NCBI RefSeq assembly: GCF_000424545.1
Contig: NZ_AUKC01000003.1
Coordinates: forward strand, 124,001-188,000
Reading direction: 5' to 3'
DNA from: Butyrivibrio sp. NC3005
GTDB lineage: Bacteria; Bacillota; Clostridia; Lachnospirales; Lachnospiraceae
Length of the DNA: 64,000 nt
Shown: piece after piece, positions 8,911-17,485 of the stretch
Position numbering within the stretch: the first letter of the stretch is position 1
Layout of the letters: the number at the start of each line of letters is the position of its first letter
Notes under the pieces: model-generated
The model's database searches: none
The model's input: only the letters and a program-made list of their open reading frames with translations
Told to the model about the DNA's origin: nothing
Program-made: the position numbers and the translations under genes

Positions 8911-9960
8911 TTAGTTGTATATCTGTTTTATCCCCTCCTGATATGAATCATGATAAGGAAAAAGAACAGAATTCATCCATCCGTACCCATGTCTAAAAAC
9001 GATAAAAACCCATTCTGCCATTTCCTTAGGTAAATTAACATATAAGAACCTCAAAAACTTCTCTTTGCTCCCCATTTTCGGAGATGGATATTCCTCTATA
9101 TTATTCCAGGGATTTTGTTCCGTACGACAATAGTCCCACCACATTTTTTTCAAAGGATGTAATGAATTTTTTTCATGCGGTCTAAAAACAAAAGTCTGTG
9201 GAATATGTATTATTTCGGGCTTATCATACGCACTTTTGATTTCTTCTTTCGTCATAACAGGTGCATTGTTAAACCTAAGCTTATTTTTCCACTCAAAATA
9301 ATATGTTATGCCATAAATGTTATACTTTAAAGGCAATTGTGCCATATCATTTTGAAATTCAGTGTTAAGAAGTCCCTGATCTTTTGATCCGTAGATATCC
9401 CCATACTTTTTAATTCTAGAAATCAAACGCTCCTCACATTTTTTATTGCGCCACTCTTCAAGATTAAAATAAACCATTTCAGCAACACAATACTTATGAG
9501 AACGCTTAAATCTACGTTCATAAAGCTTTTCTGACCAATTCATAGCAATTGGATGACCTTCAAAATCAAAATCTATAAGTTCATGCAAGTCACCTGTTAC
9601 TAACGTATCAGTACCTATACTTATAAGTTTATCCACATCTGTGTTAGCAAAATACCTATCAATAAGCAACTTATAATATGTGACATAATTATTCCTATGT
9701 GCTGGCACTCCCCATGATTTGATTTCATTTTCCCACGAAGATGCATCTATAAATGTAATCTCAGACGGAATATCAGAAAAGTTCTTTTTTAATTCGTAAA
9801 AATTTCTTTTATTCTCATCCGTCATATCTCCAGAAGCTATAAAAATATTGTAAAAATATTCCTTACTTGCATTTAAATATAACGATGTAATTGCTGTTCC
9901 TAGCATAAATGCAAAATTATCACCACTCTGAAAATATATATTTATTCTTCTTTCATTCAT
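8911..9960 (-). CDS. GT8-like glycosyltransferase with altered DXD motif
   Basis: 349 aa and the same overall plan as the GT8 at 6.8-7.9 kb (RRINIYFQSGDN start, NYVTYYKLLIDRYF, C-terminal HPLKKMWWDYC). Where relatives have D-x-D the protein reads SIGTDTLV: the first Asp is Gly116, while D118 remains. The C-terminal H-x-x-G segment is also changed (HIPQTFVFRP). GT8 enzymes need both Asp residues for Mn2+ and UDP-sugar binding, so activity may be altered, use another acidic residue, or be lost. The frame itself is intact with a good SD (AGGAT), which argues against a simple dead gene. Neighbour of the acyltransferase, 26 bp away. Confidence 0.75.
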   Translation of the reverse strand: MNERRINIYFQSGDNFAFMLGTAITSLYLNASKEYFYNIFIASGDMTDENKRNFYELKKNFSDIPSEITFIDASSWENEIKSWGVPAHRNNYVTYYKLLIDRYFANTDVDKLISIGTDTLVTGDLHELIDFDFEGHPIAMNWSEKLYERRFKRSHKYCVAEMVYFNLEEWRNKKCEERLISRIKKYGDIYGSKDQGLLNTEFQNDMAQLPLKYNIYGITYYFEWKNKLRFNNAPVMTKEEIKSAYDKPEIIHIPQTFVFRPHEKNSLHPLKKMWWDYCRTEQNPWNNIEEYPSPKMGSKEKFLRFLYVNLPKEMAEWVFIVFRHGYGWMNSVLFPYHDSYQEGIKQIYN

Positions 9961-10069
9961 AATTGTATCCTATTCTGTACTAATAAATAAGTTCACTGAG
10001 TTCTTAACTATACTTATAGAAAATGAATTTTAAACATCCATATGAAACTATATCAATACTTCACATAAT

Positions 10070-10306
10070 CTATCTCACAGCTACTTTCATATTACTGTCC
10101 GGTAATATACAAAACTTCATTAGGATTATCCGTTCCATAATTATGTATTTTTCTTTATGAAAAAAGCTATAAAAAAAATTATATACATTTATTATGCCAG
10201 AATACCATGGTTCATTAATTCTTATCCCAATGTAATCTATAAAATACTTCCTAATTTGCTTAATCATATATGCTTCTATATATTTCCTAGATATCTTTTT
10301 AAACAT
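10070..10306 (-). CDS. Small basic protein, not recognised (possible gene remnant)
   Basis: 78 codons, 17 bp downstream of the flippase stop and in the same direction, with AGAGAG very close to the ATG. The protein is rich in Lys, Ile, Tyr and Phe, with one weak hydrophobic stretch. It matches no family I recognise. The AT-rich codons and the lack of a convincing SD distance make it as likely to be a relic of a lost transferase gene as a real product. The rest of the 363-bp gap (9961-10323) shows no other gene, hairpin or repeat. Confidence 0.3.
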   Translation of the reverse strand: MFKKISRKYIEAYMIKQIRKYFIDYIGIRINEPWYSGIINVYNFFYSFFHKEKYIIMERIILMKFCILPDSNMKVAVR

Positions 10307-10323
10307 TATCTCTCTATTAGTAT

Positions 10324-11850
10324 CTATATCATTTTCAAAAATTTTTTTATTATATTCAAGAAACTATATAATTCTTTGTTTCGTAAATTAAGTAATATAT
10401 ATAACAACAATGATACTATTGCTGATAACAGCATTTTTAATAGTAGACCTAACAAATTTAAAACCACAATTTTTTGGCAAGCATAATAGCATATAAAAAC
10501 CACTAAAAATGTACAAACAAAACTTTTTATCAAAATAAGAATATAAGATTTTAATTGCATTTTAAAATAATATTTAAATATATAATAAATATCTGAAGGT
10601 ATATTTATGAATAAAAGTGTTATTATAGACGCTAATATAGCTCCAGCTATTCCTATTTTTCTTACCAATACAATATCTAAACATATATTAACAACTACAT
10701 CTATTATATAAAAATAAGATCCTTCCCACCATATTCCTGTAACTTCGCGTAATGTTTCACATATACTAGCCATGCTTCTTATATAAGCATAAAAACAGAA
10801 TAATACAACCGTATAATATGGCAATAAATACTTACTACCAACCCATAATTTAATAAAAGGTTGGTATAAATTCAATAGTACTGAAGCACATACAGTTGAA
10901 ACTCCGCCTATGATAAATGTGTAATTTTTTAAAACTCCATAATTCGATTCCTTAGATTCTAAAGCAACTCCATTTCCCCAACTTGGTATGATTGCATTTT
11001 TCACGGAAGCAATAACCATTTCAACAACACTTATTAGTAGATAATAATTCTGATACTGTGCCAATAAAATCAATCCAGCAAACGATGAAATAATAATTGA
11101 ATCAAACGAATTTCTTGACATTGTTCTTATTTTGCTAAGACCTATTGCTGATACTTTTTTTATAAATTGAGGAATAAAAGATTTTTCAATATTACCTTCA
11201 GACTTATATATAGTATACTTCTTATAAAAACAAATATTTATAAAGATTATATTTATAATAGGTGCAACCAACATCGCCAACGAATAAATAAAAAAATCTC
11301 TGTAAAAAACAATTATTACCATTTGAACAATATACATTATTGCTGCTGCAGTTCCACCAAAGAAATAAGCAAACTCTGCTCTTTGATCCACTTTAAAAAT
11401 AACTATTTTATAGCTACCAAACAAATATGGAATAGCAAAGCTTAGTAAATATAATGAATAAATAATTTCTAGATTAACATCAGATGGATACTGACTATTC
11501 AAAATAAACTTATGTATAAATGGTATTGTTATTATTCCAAACAGAATTATAAAGGAGCCTACCATTAAGTAAAATTTTCTAAAAATATTAAGCAACCTTT
11601 TTATTTGAATAATATTCCCATTTGCATATGGTTTATGCATGTAAAACAGAATAGCAGAATCGATCCCTAAATCTGCCATATTAATAATACTTAATATCGA
11701 AGAAAATAAATTACCGACACCTGCATATTCCATCCCTATATAATGAATTATGAGTGTTCGCACAATAAAAGGTAAAATTGTTGTTACTATTGTAATATAT
11801 ATATATGAAACAAATCCTTTTATAGAACTCGTTATTCTTTTACTATTCAT
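10324..11850 (-). CDS. Wzx-like oligosaccharide flippase (MATE/MOP superfamily)
   Basis: 508 aa with about twelve to fourteen hydrophobic segments and no large soluble domain. The N-terminus (GFVSYIYITIVTTILPFIVR, then GMEYAGVGNLFSSIL and DLGI) is the typical polysaccharide-flippase beginning. These proteins flip undecaprenyl-linked repeat units from the inner to the outer leaflet before polymerisation. Located among GT8, GT90 and GT2 genes, it supplies the export step of the left glycan region. A Wzy polymerase was not identified with certainty nearby. SD GAGG lies 14 bp before the ATG. The C-terminal region is very AT-rich like its neighbours, with no frameshift. Confidence 0.85.
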   Translation of the reverse strand: MNSKRITSSIKGFVSYIYITIVTTILPFIVRTLIIHYIGMEYAGVGNLFSSILSIINMADLGIDSAILFYMHKPYANGNIIQIKRLLNIFRKFYLMVGSFIILFGIITIPFIHKFILNSQYPSDVNLEIIYSLYLLSFAIPYLFGSYKIVIFKVDQRAEFAYFFGGTAAAIMYIVQMVIIVFYRDFFIYSLAMLVAPIINIIFINICFYKKYTIYKSEGNIEKSFIPQFIKKVSAIGLSKIRTMSRNSFDSIIISSFAGLILLAQYQNYYLLISVVEMVIASVKNAIIPSWGNGVALESKESNYGVLKNYTFIIGGVSTVCASVLLNLYQPFIKLWVGSKYLLPYYTVVLFCFYAYIRSMASICETLREVTGIWWEGSYFYIIDVVVNICLDIVLVRKIGIAGAILASIITLLFINIPSDIYYIFKYYFKMQLKSYILILIKSFVCTFLVVFICYYACQKIVVLNLLGLLLKMLLSAIVSLLLYILLNLRNKELYSFLNIIKKFLKMI

Positions 11851-11875
11851 ATCAGATAATAATACCTCATTTGAA

Positions 11876-12778
11876 TCAACTGTTCACTATTTTTTTTAAT
11901 TGTGATGCCAAATAATCCACGGCTTTCTCTCTAGTCAAATAATTAATAGCAAACTCTTGTGCATTATGGCCAATCTCACAAGCCTTCTTATAATTATTTT
12001 CTGCCCAGTCTAACCGTTCTGTTAAGTCAGATAAATCTGCCTTAACAGGAATATAATGCACAAATGGAACTAATTTATCTGTAAAAAACTCTTCCCATTC
12101 ATCCTCAACAATAAATAATGGCCGTCCCGTAAACAATAAAATCTTTCGTCTTGATGACCACGAAATGCCTTCTATATCTAATAGATATTTAAACTTCGTC
12201 AGTTCGTTCATACTTACATGTTCAGATGTAAGACTTGATCTAATATCCATTCTACAATCATCATTAGCCATTTCTAACAATTTTTGCCTTTTATAATTGT
12301 TATTTGGATTACCTATCCAAAATAGCTTATCGATTATCGGATCAATTTTAGATGAATTCAAGATATCGTTTATTAAAATATTATAATCTTCTATACCACT
12401 TTCTTTCCAATTAATGAAATTATAATCAGGTATTAATTCAAAATTCTTATTATTTTTTTTTCTACTATAAGTATAAAACTTCCTATTTCTTACTCTGCAT
12501 ATATCATGGCAACTAATTCTCATATATATATTGCCGTTTAACTCATAATGAACTTTTTCAAATGCTGCTAATAGCATCTCAGCCGTTTTACACTCTCTAT
12601 CATTTACATTTCCATAAAGCTTTATCTTCAGCTTATTATTTTTTTTATTATATTTAAAAACTATATCTTTTTGGCCTTCAATAAGTCTCTTAGCAACATC
12701 TATTATGTATTCAAAAGTCACCTTTTCGACTCCACCTGATCGGATAATTTCCTTTATTCTTGCTCTAATATTATTCAT
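11876..12778 (-). CDS. GT90/CAP10-like glycosyltransferase
   Basis: 300 aa, soluble. The C-terminal half shows the GT90 (CAP10/Rumi/LpsA-like) signature: KYLLDIEGISWSSR, then a short strand and FIVEDEWEEFF, VHYIPVKADLSDL, and a helical end. Members add xylose or other pentoses/hexoses to surface glycans. The N-terminal about 110 residues are less conserved and basic. SD GAGGATT fits the chosen ATG. It is the first gene before an IS3 relic at 12.8-13.6 kb, so it may depend on a promoter within or beyond that relic. The donor sugar is not predictable here. Confidence 0.75.
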   Translation of the reverse strand: MNNIRARIKEIIRSGGVEKVTFEYIIDVAKRLIEGQKDIVFKYNKKNNKLKIKLYGNVNDRECKTAEMLLAAFEKVHYELNGNIYMRISCHDICRVRNRKFYTYSRKKNNKNFELIPDYNFINWKESGIEDYNILINDILNSSKIDPIIDKLFWIGNPNNNYKRQKLLEMANDDCRMDIRSSLTSEHVSMNELTKFKYLLDIEGISWSSRRKILLFTGRPLFIVEDEWEEFFTDKLVPFVHYIPVKADLSDLTERLDWAENNYKKACEIGHNAQEFAINYLTREKAVDYLASQLKKIVNS

Positions 12779-12806
12779 TTCATTAATCCTCGGAATTTTT
12801 TAAGGT

Positions 12807-13568
12807 AGTTGTCACCCTCCCCGTATTCCTTTCCTTATTTACTATGAGGCTTCTGCCTCGTTTTTAATTTCTTTTTCTTGCCTAGGATTCAGCCATTCTG
12901 TATCGCTGTAGTCCCATTTTATTTTGTTTCTCGTCCATCGTTAAAGATGTGCTGCTCTAGCCTATTCATAGATCTCTATTTGTTTTAGAAGGATACCTCT
13001 GTCTAAACCTGCATGTATTTGTGTTGATCTGCTTGAAGGTGTAATTCCAAGTGCATAGAGTGTCTCCAGCATCGTGACTCCCTTCATTTGGCTTCCGTTA
13101 TCTGAGTGAAGCACAAGCGGTTCTTTATTCATGTATATCTTTTCTTCTCTGTATATGCGCTTTATTGCTTCTTTTGCCAAGTCTGCCAATCCAGATTATA
13201 AACTTCCCAGCCGACTATCTTTCTGCTGAAAAGATCTGAAAACAGATACAGATAGTAGTAATTACCTTTTATCAAAGAATGGCTGTTTCCAAGACAACTG
13301 TAAATTTATCCTAGCTACTCCACTTGTCAGCATTTTTATACTTTGTTGTTGGTGATAACCCCCTTCTTATTCATCGCTTCATCTCGCATCTGTACAGAGT
13401 GTTAATCCCTATACCTGTTTCCTTCTGGATATCCATTACAATAACGTCTTCCTCAGGAAGCCTGGCTACTATTACTTCTTTCATTTCTATTGGATATTTG
13501 TTATAGCTCAAATTTGTCACCGTCCCCTTGGTAATAATCTCACCACCTTTAGGAAGTGGATGACAACT
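12807..13568 (-). mobile_element. Degenerate IS3-family element
   Basis: Short imperfect inverted ends AGTTGTCA..CC are visible at 12807 and, inverted, at 13561-13568. Inside, frames on the minus strand give broken pieces of an IS3 orfB integrase: EPLVLHSDNGSQMKG (DDE second Asp region), ITPSSRS, and the C-terminal tail KIKWDYSDTEWLNP before a stop near 12845. The pieces are out of frame with one another, and the third catalytic region (Glu) is lost after THAG-like residues, so the element is dead. No clear target duplication was found. A small hairpin GAGGC-TTCT-GCCTC followed by TTTTT (12846-12865, plus strand) could act as a terminator. Confidence 0.7.
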
Positions 13569-13671
13569 CCCCTAACTCAGAGAAAAAAGAAGATACTAAA
13601 GCTATGCAAAAAGACCAAATAAAATTTTTTGTAGAACTCAACAATCTATTACTCAGCATATTACATTTACC

Positions 13672-14493
13672 TTAAACTTTTCCTGTTATTCCCTTAAAAT
13701 AGTCCATAATCCCTCTTTTAAACATTTTTTTATTTTCATATTTATTATTTGGATCAGTCATACAAATATAATAATAATGTCGTGCACTTTCTAAAACATT
13801 CAACATCCATCTGATTGGAAGTGAATAAAACTTATAATTATAGTATAAACGATTTCTCTCCATATAATAATGTCGAATCGGAGAATGAACTGCTTGACCA
13901 TTTACCAAATATCCAACTTTTTGATGCAAATGAGTTCCTCCAACCTTCCAAATCTCATAATGTTTTCTTTTTACCTGCTTACAGAAATCCAAATCTGTTC
14001 TATCAACAAAATAATTCAAATCATATCGCAACTGCTCTTTTTCTATTATTTTCAAATTCAAAACCGTTCCAGAATTAATTGCCCAAAAAACTTTTTTTGA
14101 CTTCTTGTTATCAAATTTCCCATCCCAATCTTGCACGAATGGGCAAACAAGCGCAATACGTCGTATATCTTTATACAAACAAAAATTTTGCAATAATTCA
14201 ACTGATAATAAGTCTAAATCACTATCTTGATCCATTAACATAAGAAAATCCATCTTATCTTTTATTGCCCGCTCTATGACAACATTATAAGCATTTGCTA
14301 ATCCATTATTATTCTCATCCTCAATGTATACAATATTATTGAATTCTTTAAAGTTTTCTTTTAATGATTGTGGCGTCACTTCAGGACTATTGTCATATAT
14401 GTAAACTTTTGAAAACATTTCTGCATCTCGAGTTAAATACAAAACATCTTCATCTGATATTTTATAAATAACAACCGCTTTTGAAAAATTCAT
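13672..14493 (-). CDS. GT2 glycosyltransferase (rhamnosyltransferase-like)
   Basis: 273 aa with a GT-A fold. It starts with a strand (AVVIYKI), then VYIYDNS, NNNGLANAYN and the metal site D88-Q-D90 in LMLMDQDSDL, all typical of the rhamnosyltransferase-like branch of GT2. The C-terminal segment HYYMERNRLYYNYKF is the usual acceptor-side helix. Soluble or peripheral, acting on a lipid-linked acceptor in the cytoplasm. SD AGGG before the ATG. The IS3 relic lies downstream. The sequence supports the family well; the sugar is an inference only. Confidence 0.85.
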   Translation of the reverse strand: MNFSKAVVIYKISDEDVLYLTRDAEMFSKVYIYDNSPEVTPQSLKENFKEFNNIVYIEDENNNGLANAYNVVIERAIKDKMDFLMLMDQDSDLDLLSVELLQNFCLYKDIRRIALVCPFVQDWDGKFDNKKSKKVFWAINSGTVLNLKIIEKEQLRYDLNYFVDRTDLDFCKQVKRKHYEIWKVGGTHLHQKVGYLVNGQAVHSPIRHYYMERNRLYYNYKFYSLPIRWMLNVLESARHYYYICMTDPNNKYENKKMFKRGIMDYFKGITGKV

Positions 14494-14687
14494 TTTTCCA
14501 TCCCTATCTATATTTAATTCCTCTTATACATTCATTTTGCAAAAAAATTAAATATTTTAACAATCTTCAACCTATATGTCCTTTGAATAATTACACCCTT
14601 GGTCCTTACAAATAAAGCATTTTCTTCTAACTAAATCAATTCATCATATCCATAATCATACAAAGTCTAATACTCGCATATTCATAC

Positions 14688-15731
14688 TCACTGTTTCCAA
14701 TTGCTTCTATCTGCTTCCTCTTTATGAAACAAACCTCTAATTGTGCCAATTCCATAAACCCATAATGTAATCCAGCACATAATTGGGTGACACAACCAAA
14801 CTTTAATATCCTTCTTATATGCAAATCCTTTTATTGACTGGAATAAAAGAGGAAGAACAGTTATACAACAAAGTGCAAACTTAACAATTTTACCCTTTCC
14901 AACCTTACTCCAAGGATACTTACGACCTTTGCTATCAGAAAAGAACAGAAAATCTTGTATTCTTCTATTCTGTTTTCTTTTAAATGTTGCTAAATCCGGA
15001 CAGAACAAATGAACTATTCCGGTTTTAACTTTAGCTACTCGAAGTTCAGGATTTTTCTTGAACAGTTCCCATAATACATCTATATCGAATAGATAATCAC
15101 CTTCAAAGTTCTCAATAAGTTCCTTTGTACGCATAAAAAATCCATTTGCGCCGATTGTAGGAATCATATCTTCGCGGAACTTGATTGAAAGGTAATCTCC
15201 CATATCTTTTTCTTCTCTTTCAACTTCTGTCCATTTTCCTGTAAGGCAACAATAACGATCATAATTACCAGTAAACATGCAAAGCGGATCATTCATTCCT
15301 ATCAAAGCACAATATCTGTTTATTACGCTATCTTTTTTACGGTAGGTATATTTGATTGGCTCAGAAGCAATTATTTCCTCATCTTCAAATGGAGCCATCA
15401 TTCTCTCCATCCAATCTTTTTTGGGAATGATATTGTCAGAATCAAGCAAAAGAACCACATCTCCCTTTGCTTTTCTAACTCCTACTGCTTTTCCAGCTTC
15501 TGCAGTACGAAGCTTATTATGAAATACACTTATTTCAATATCATATTTTTTCTTATAATCTTCAAGACGTTCTAAAGTGCCATCTGTAGAACCACCATCG
15601 GCTATAACAATATCTATTTTTTCATGTGGATAAGTCTGGCAAACAATTGCCTCCATATAATTATCCAGAGTTCTCATACTATTAAACGTTGGTGTTACTA
15701 TTGTAACTGACAGCACTTTTTTCTCTTCCAT
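14688..15731 (-). CDS. GT2 glycosyltransferase with C-terminal membrane segments
   Basis: 347 aa. GT-A domain at residues 1-250: SVTIVTPTFNSMRTLDNYM, ADGGSTDGT (46-52), and D97-S-D99 in LLLDSDN. The last about 80 residues contain two hydrophobic stretches (for example IVKFALCCITVLPLLF and MCWITLWVYGIGTI) that would anchor it to the membrane. SD AAAGGAAAAT is well placed. It lies between another GT2 and the radical SAM gene on the same strand, with 116 bp and 194 bp flanks showing no other element. Likely adds one sugar to the lipid-linked repeat unit. Confidence 0.85.
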   Translation of the reverse strand: MEEKKVLSVTIVTPTFNSMRTLDNYMEAIVCQTYPHEKIDIVIADGGSTDGTLERLEDYKKKYDIEISVFHNKLRTAEAGKAVGVRKAKGDVVLLLDSDNIIPKKDWMERMMAPFEDEEIIASEPIKYTYRKKDSVINRYCALIGMNDPLCMFTGNYDRYCCLTGKWTEVEREEKDMGDYLSIKFREDMIPTIGANGFFMRTKELIENFEGDYLFDIDVLWELFKKNPELRVAKVKTGIVHLFCPDLATFKRKQNRRIQDFLFFSDSKGRKYPWSKVGKGKIVKFALCCITVLPLLFQSIKGFAYKKDIKVWLCHPIMCWITLWVYGIGTIRGLFHKEEADRSNWKQ

Positions 15732-15847
15732 ATTTTCCTTTTCCGTTACTTAATTAATAAATCACTTATACTACTAATTCTTAGACGCAATACTATTGCA
15801 CTATCCTAACAACAATCAAGTAGCCCTAATTAAAAGTAACTATAATA

Positions 15848-17329
15848 TTATTTCTTACTAAAATCCAACAAATGTCCCATTACCTGTTTAGCTGCTCTTG
15901 CATAAAACTTAACATCAGAAAAACTCCTAATGCCAGTTAGTCTTCTCCATAAGAATTCCGGATTAAATGCAACTTTATATACAGACTGAACAGCTTCGAG
16001 TATTTTCTCAGACCCCATAGGTGTCTTCATAACCGGCATTCTCTGATCGAACTCTGCATAATCTTCTGTGAGCAGCCATCCATTTTCTTTACACTCTCTA
16101 TAAAGAGGAGTTCCAGGATATGGGATAAGAACTGTTGCCTGAAGCGTATGTGCCCAGCCCTTTATCAGAATCTTTCTGCCAAGTTTTACTGTGTTCTGAA
16201 CCTGGGCTTCATCTTCCCATGGGTATCCGAACATAAGTGTAATATGCGGTGAAAGTCCAGCTTTCTTTGCATTTTGAAGACTCTCTACCATGTTTTCGAT
16301 TTTTTCTTTCTTGACGATTCTATCAAGCGTAGACTGGTTAGCACTTTCAAGACCAAAGAGAACAAATCTAAATCCAGCTTCCTTCATGAGCTTGTACTCT
16401 TCTAATGAGAGTGCGCACAGTCTCATGTTACAATCCATGATAACCTTCTTGTTATAACCGCGCTCAATCATACCTTTGCAGAAAGTATGAAGCCATTCGC
16501 CAATAGGGAACGCTCCTGAATCATCCATAATCTCTTTTACGCCATACTTCTCTATTAAAACTCCGATTTCATCAAGAAGTTTCTCTGGAGAGCGCATGCT
16601 GTACTGAGGATACAATGTAGTCCAGCTACAAAAAGTACACTCGTGATGCCAACAGTCTCTTGCTGCCATTGTATATGTTCCAGGAATCTTGCTATAGTTT
16701 CCGTTTTTCTCACTATATAACTTCCACTTAGTAAGATCTCTGTCTATCATAGGAAGTGAATTCAGATCTTGATTTAATCTAAATGCACCTGTATTCTTTA
16801 CTACTACAGTTCCATCTTCAGCCTTTTCTCTATACCAAATGCCATAGTCAAGCTTCTCTGCATCCAGTATTCCGTTATTATCCCTAAGATTCTCGCACAG
16901 GTTGTCCATTAGAAAATCATAATTACCACCTGTAAGAATATAATCGACAGGGCATTCATTCATTGTTTCTTCCGGAAATGCAGTTACATGATCTCCTACC
17001 ATTACTATTATCATGGAAGGTTTCAACTTCTTAAACTCTTTCACGATTTCCCAATGAAGTTTGACAACAGGTGCCTTTGTCTCGATCATCATAACATCGA
17101 TATCATCTGACAAAACTTCCTCTACAAACTGCTTATAGGTCTTCTCTTCTGCGATTCCATCATCCCAGCGAACTTCAAAACCTTTGCTCTTTAGCAAAGT
17201 AGCGCAGTAAGCAGGAACCATAGGATAAATATATGTTGGTGAATTAAACCACTGAAACTGTCTGTTCTGACCAAGAAGAGGTGTTCCCTTCACATTCTCA
17301 AGTGGTGGATATGCAATTGATATTTTCAT
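15848..17329 (-). CDS. Cobalamin-binding-domain radical SAM protein
   Basis: 493 aa. Residues about 1-150 look like a Rossmann-type B12-binding domain (VRWDDG, MMIETKAPVV, IIVMVGDHVTAFPEE), and the radical SAM core follows. The cluster cysteines are C226, C231 and C234, i.e. C-x4-C-x2-C instead of the usual C-x3-C-x2-C. Later blocks fit the core: IMDDSGAF, FGLESANQST, and TLMFGYPWEDE. Such enzymes methylate or rearrange unreactive carbons, often in lipids or natural products. The glycan neighbours suggest a modification of a lipid carrier or sugar. No partner for B12 loading was seen. SD AGAGG. Confidence 0.85.
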   Translation of the reverse strand: MKISIAYPPLENVKGTPLLGQNRQFQWFNSPTYIYPMVPAYCATLLKSKGFEVRWDDGIAEEKTYKQFVEEVLSDDIDVMMIETKAPVVKLHWEIVKEFKKLKPSMIIVMVGDHVTAFPEETMNECPVDYILTGGNYDFLMDNLCENLRDNNGILDAEKLDYGIWYREKAEDGTVVVKNTGAFRLNQDLNSLPMIDRDLTKWKLYSEKNGNYSKIPGTYTMAARDCWHHECTFCSWTTLYPQYSMRSPEKLLDEIGVLIEKYGVKEIMDDSGAFPIGEWLHTFCKGMIERGYNKKVIMDCNMRLCALSLEEYKLMKEAGFRFVLFGLESANQSTLDRIVKKEKIENMVESLQNAKKAGLSPHITLMFGYPWEDEAQVQNTVKLGRKILIKGWAHTLQATVLIPYPGTPLYRECKENGWLLTEDYAEFDQRMPVMKTPMGSEKILEAVQSVYKVAFNPEFLWRRLTGIRSFSDVKFYARAAKQVMGHLLDFSKK

Positions 17330-17485
17330 TCGATAAAACCTCTTAATACTACTGTTTACCTGATTACATCAAGTGATAGTAACGTATTCTGACAATAAAC
17401 TCTTATACACTTATTGCCAATTTCAAACTGTAATAACAGCAACATTTCTATGATAACACATTAGCTGGTATTTTTTCAAAATTAT

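Noticed and set aside
10157-10486. 109-codon plus-strand frame across the flippase 3' end
   Set aside because: AT-rich Ile/Tyr/Asn product, no SD, antisense to a recognised flippase.
14636-14824. 62-codon minus-strand frame at the end of the GT2 gene
   Set aside because: Alternative frame of the GT2 C-terminus, no SD.
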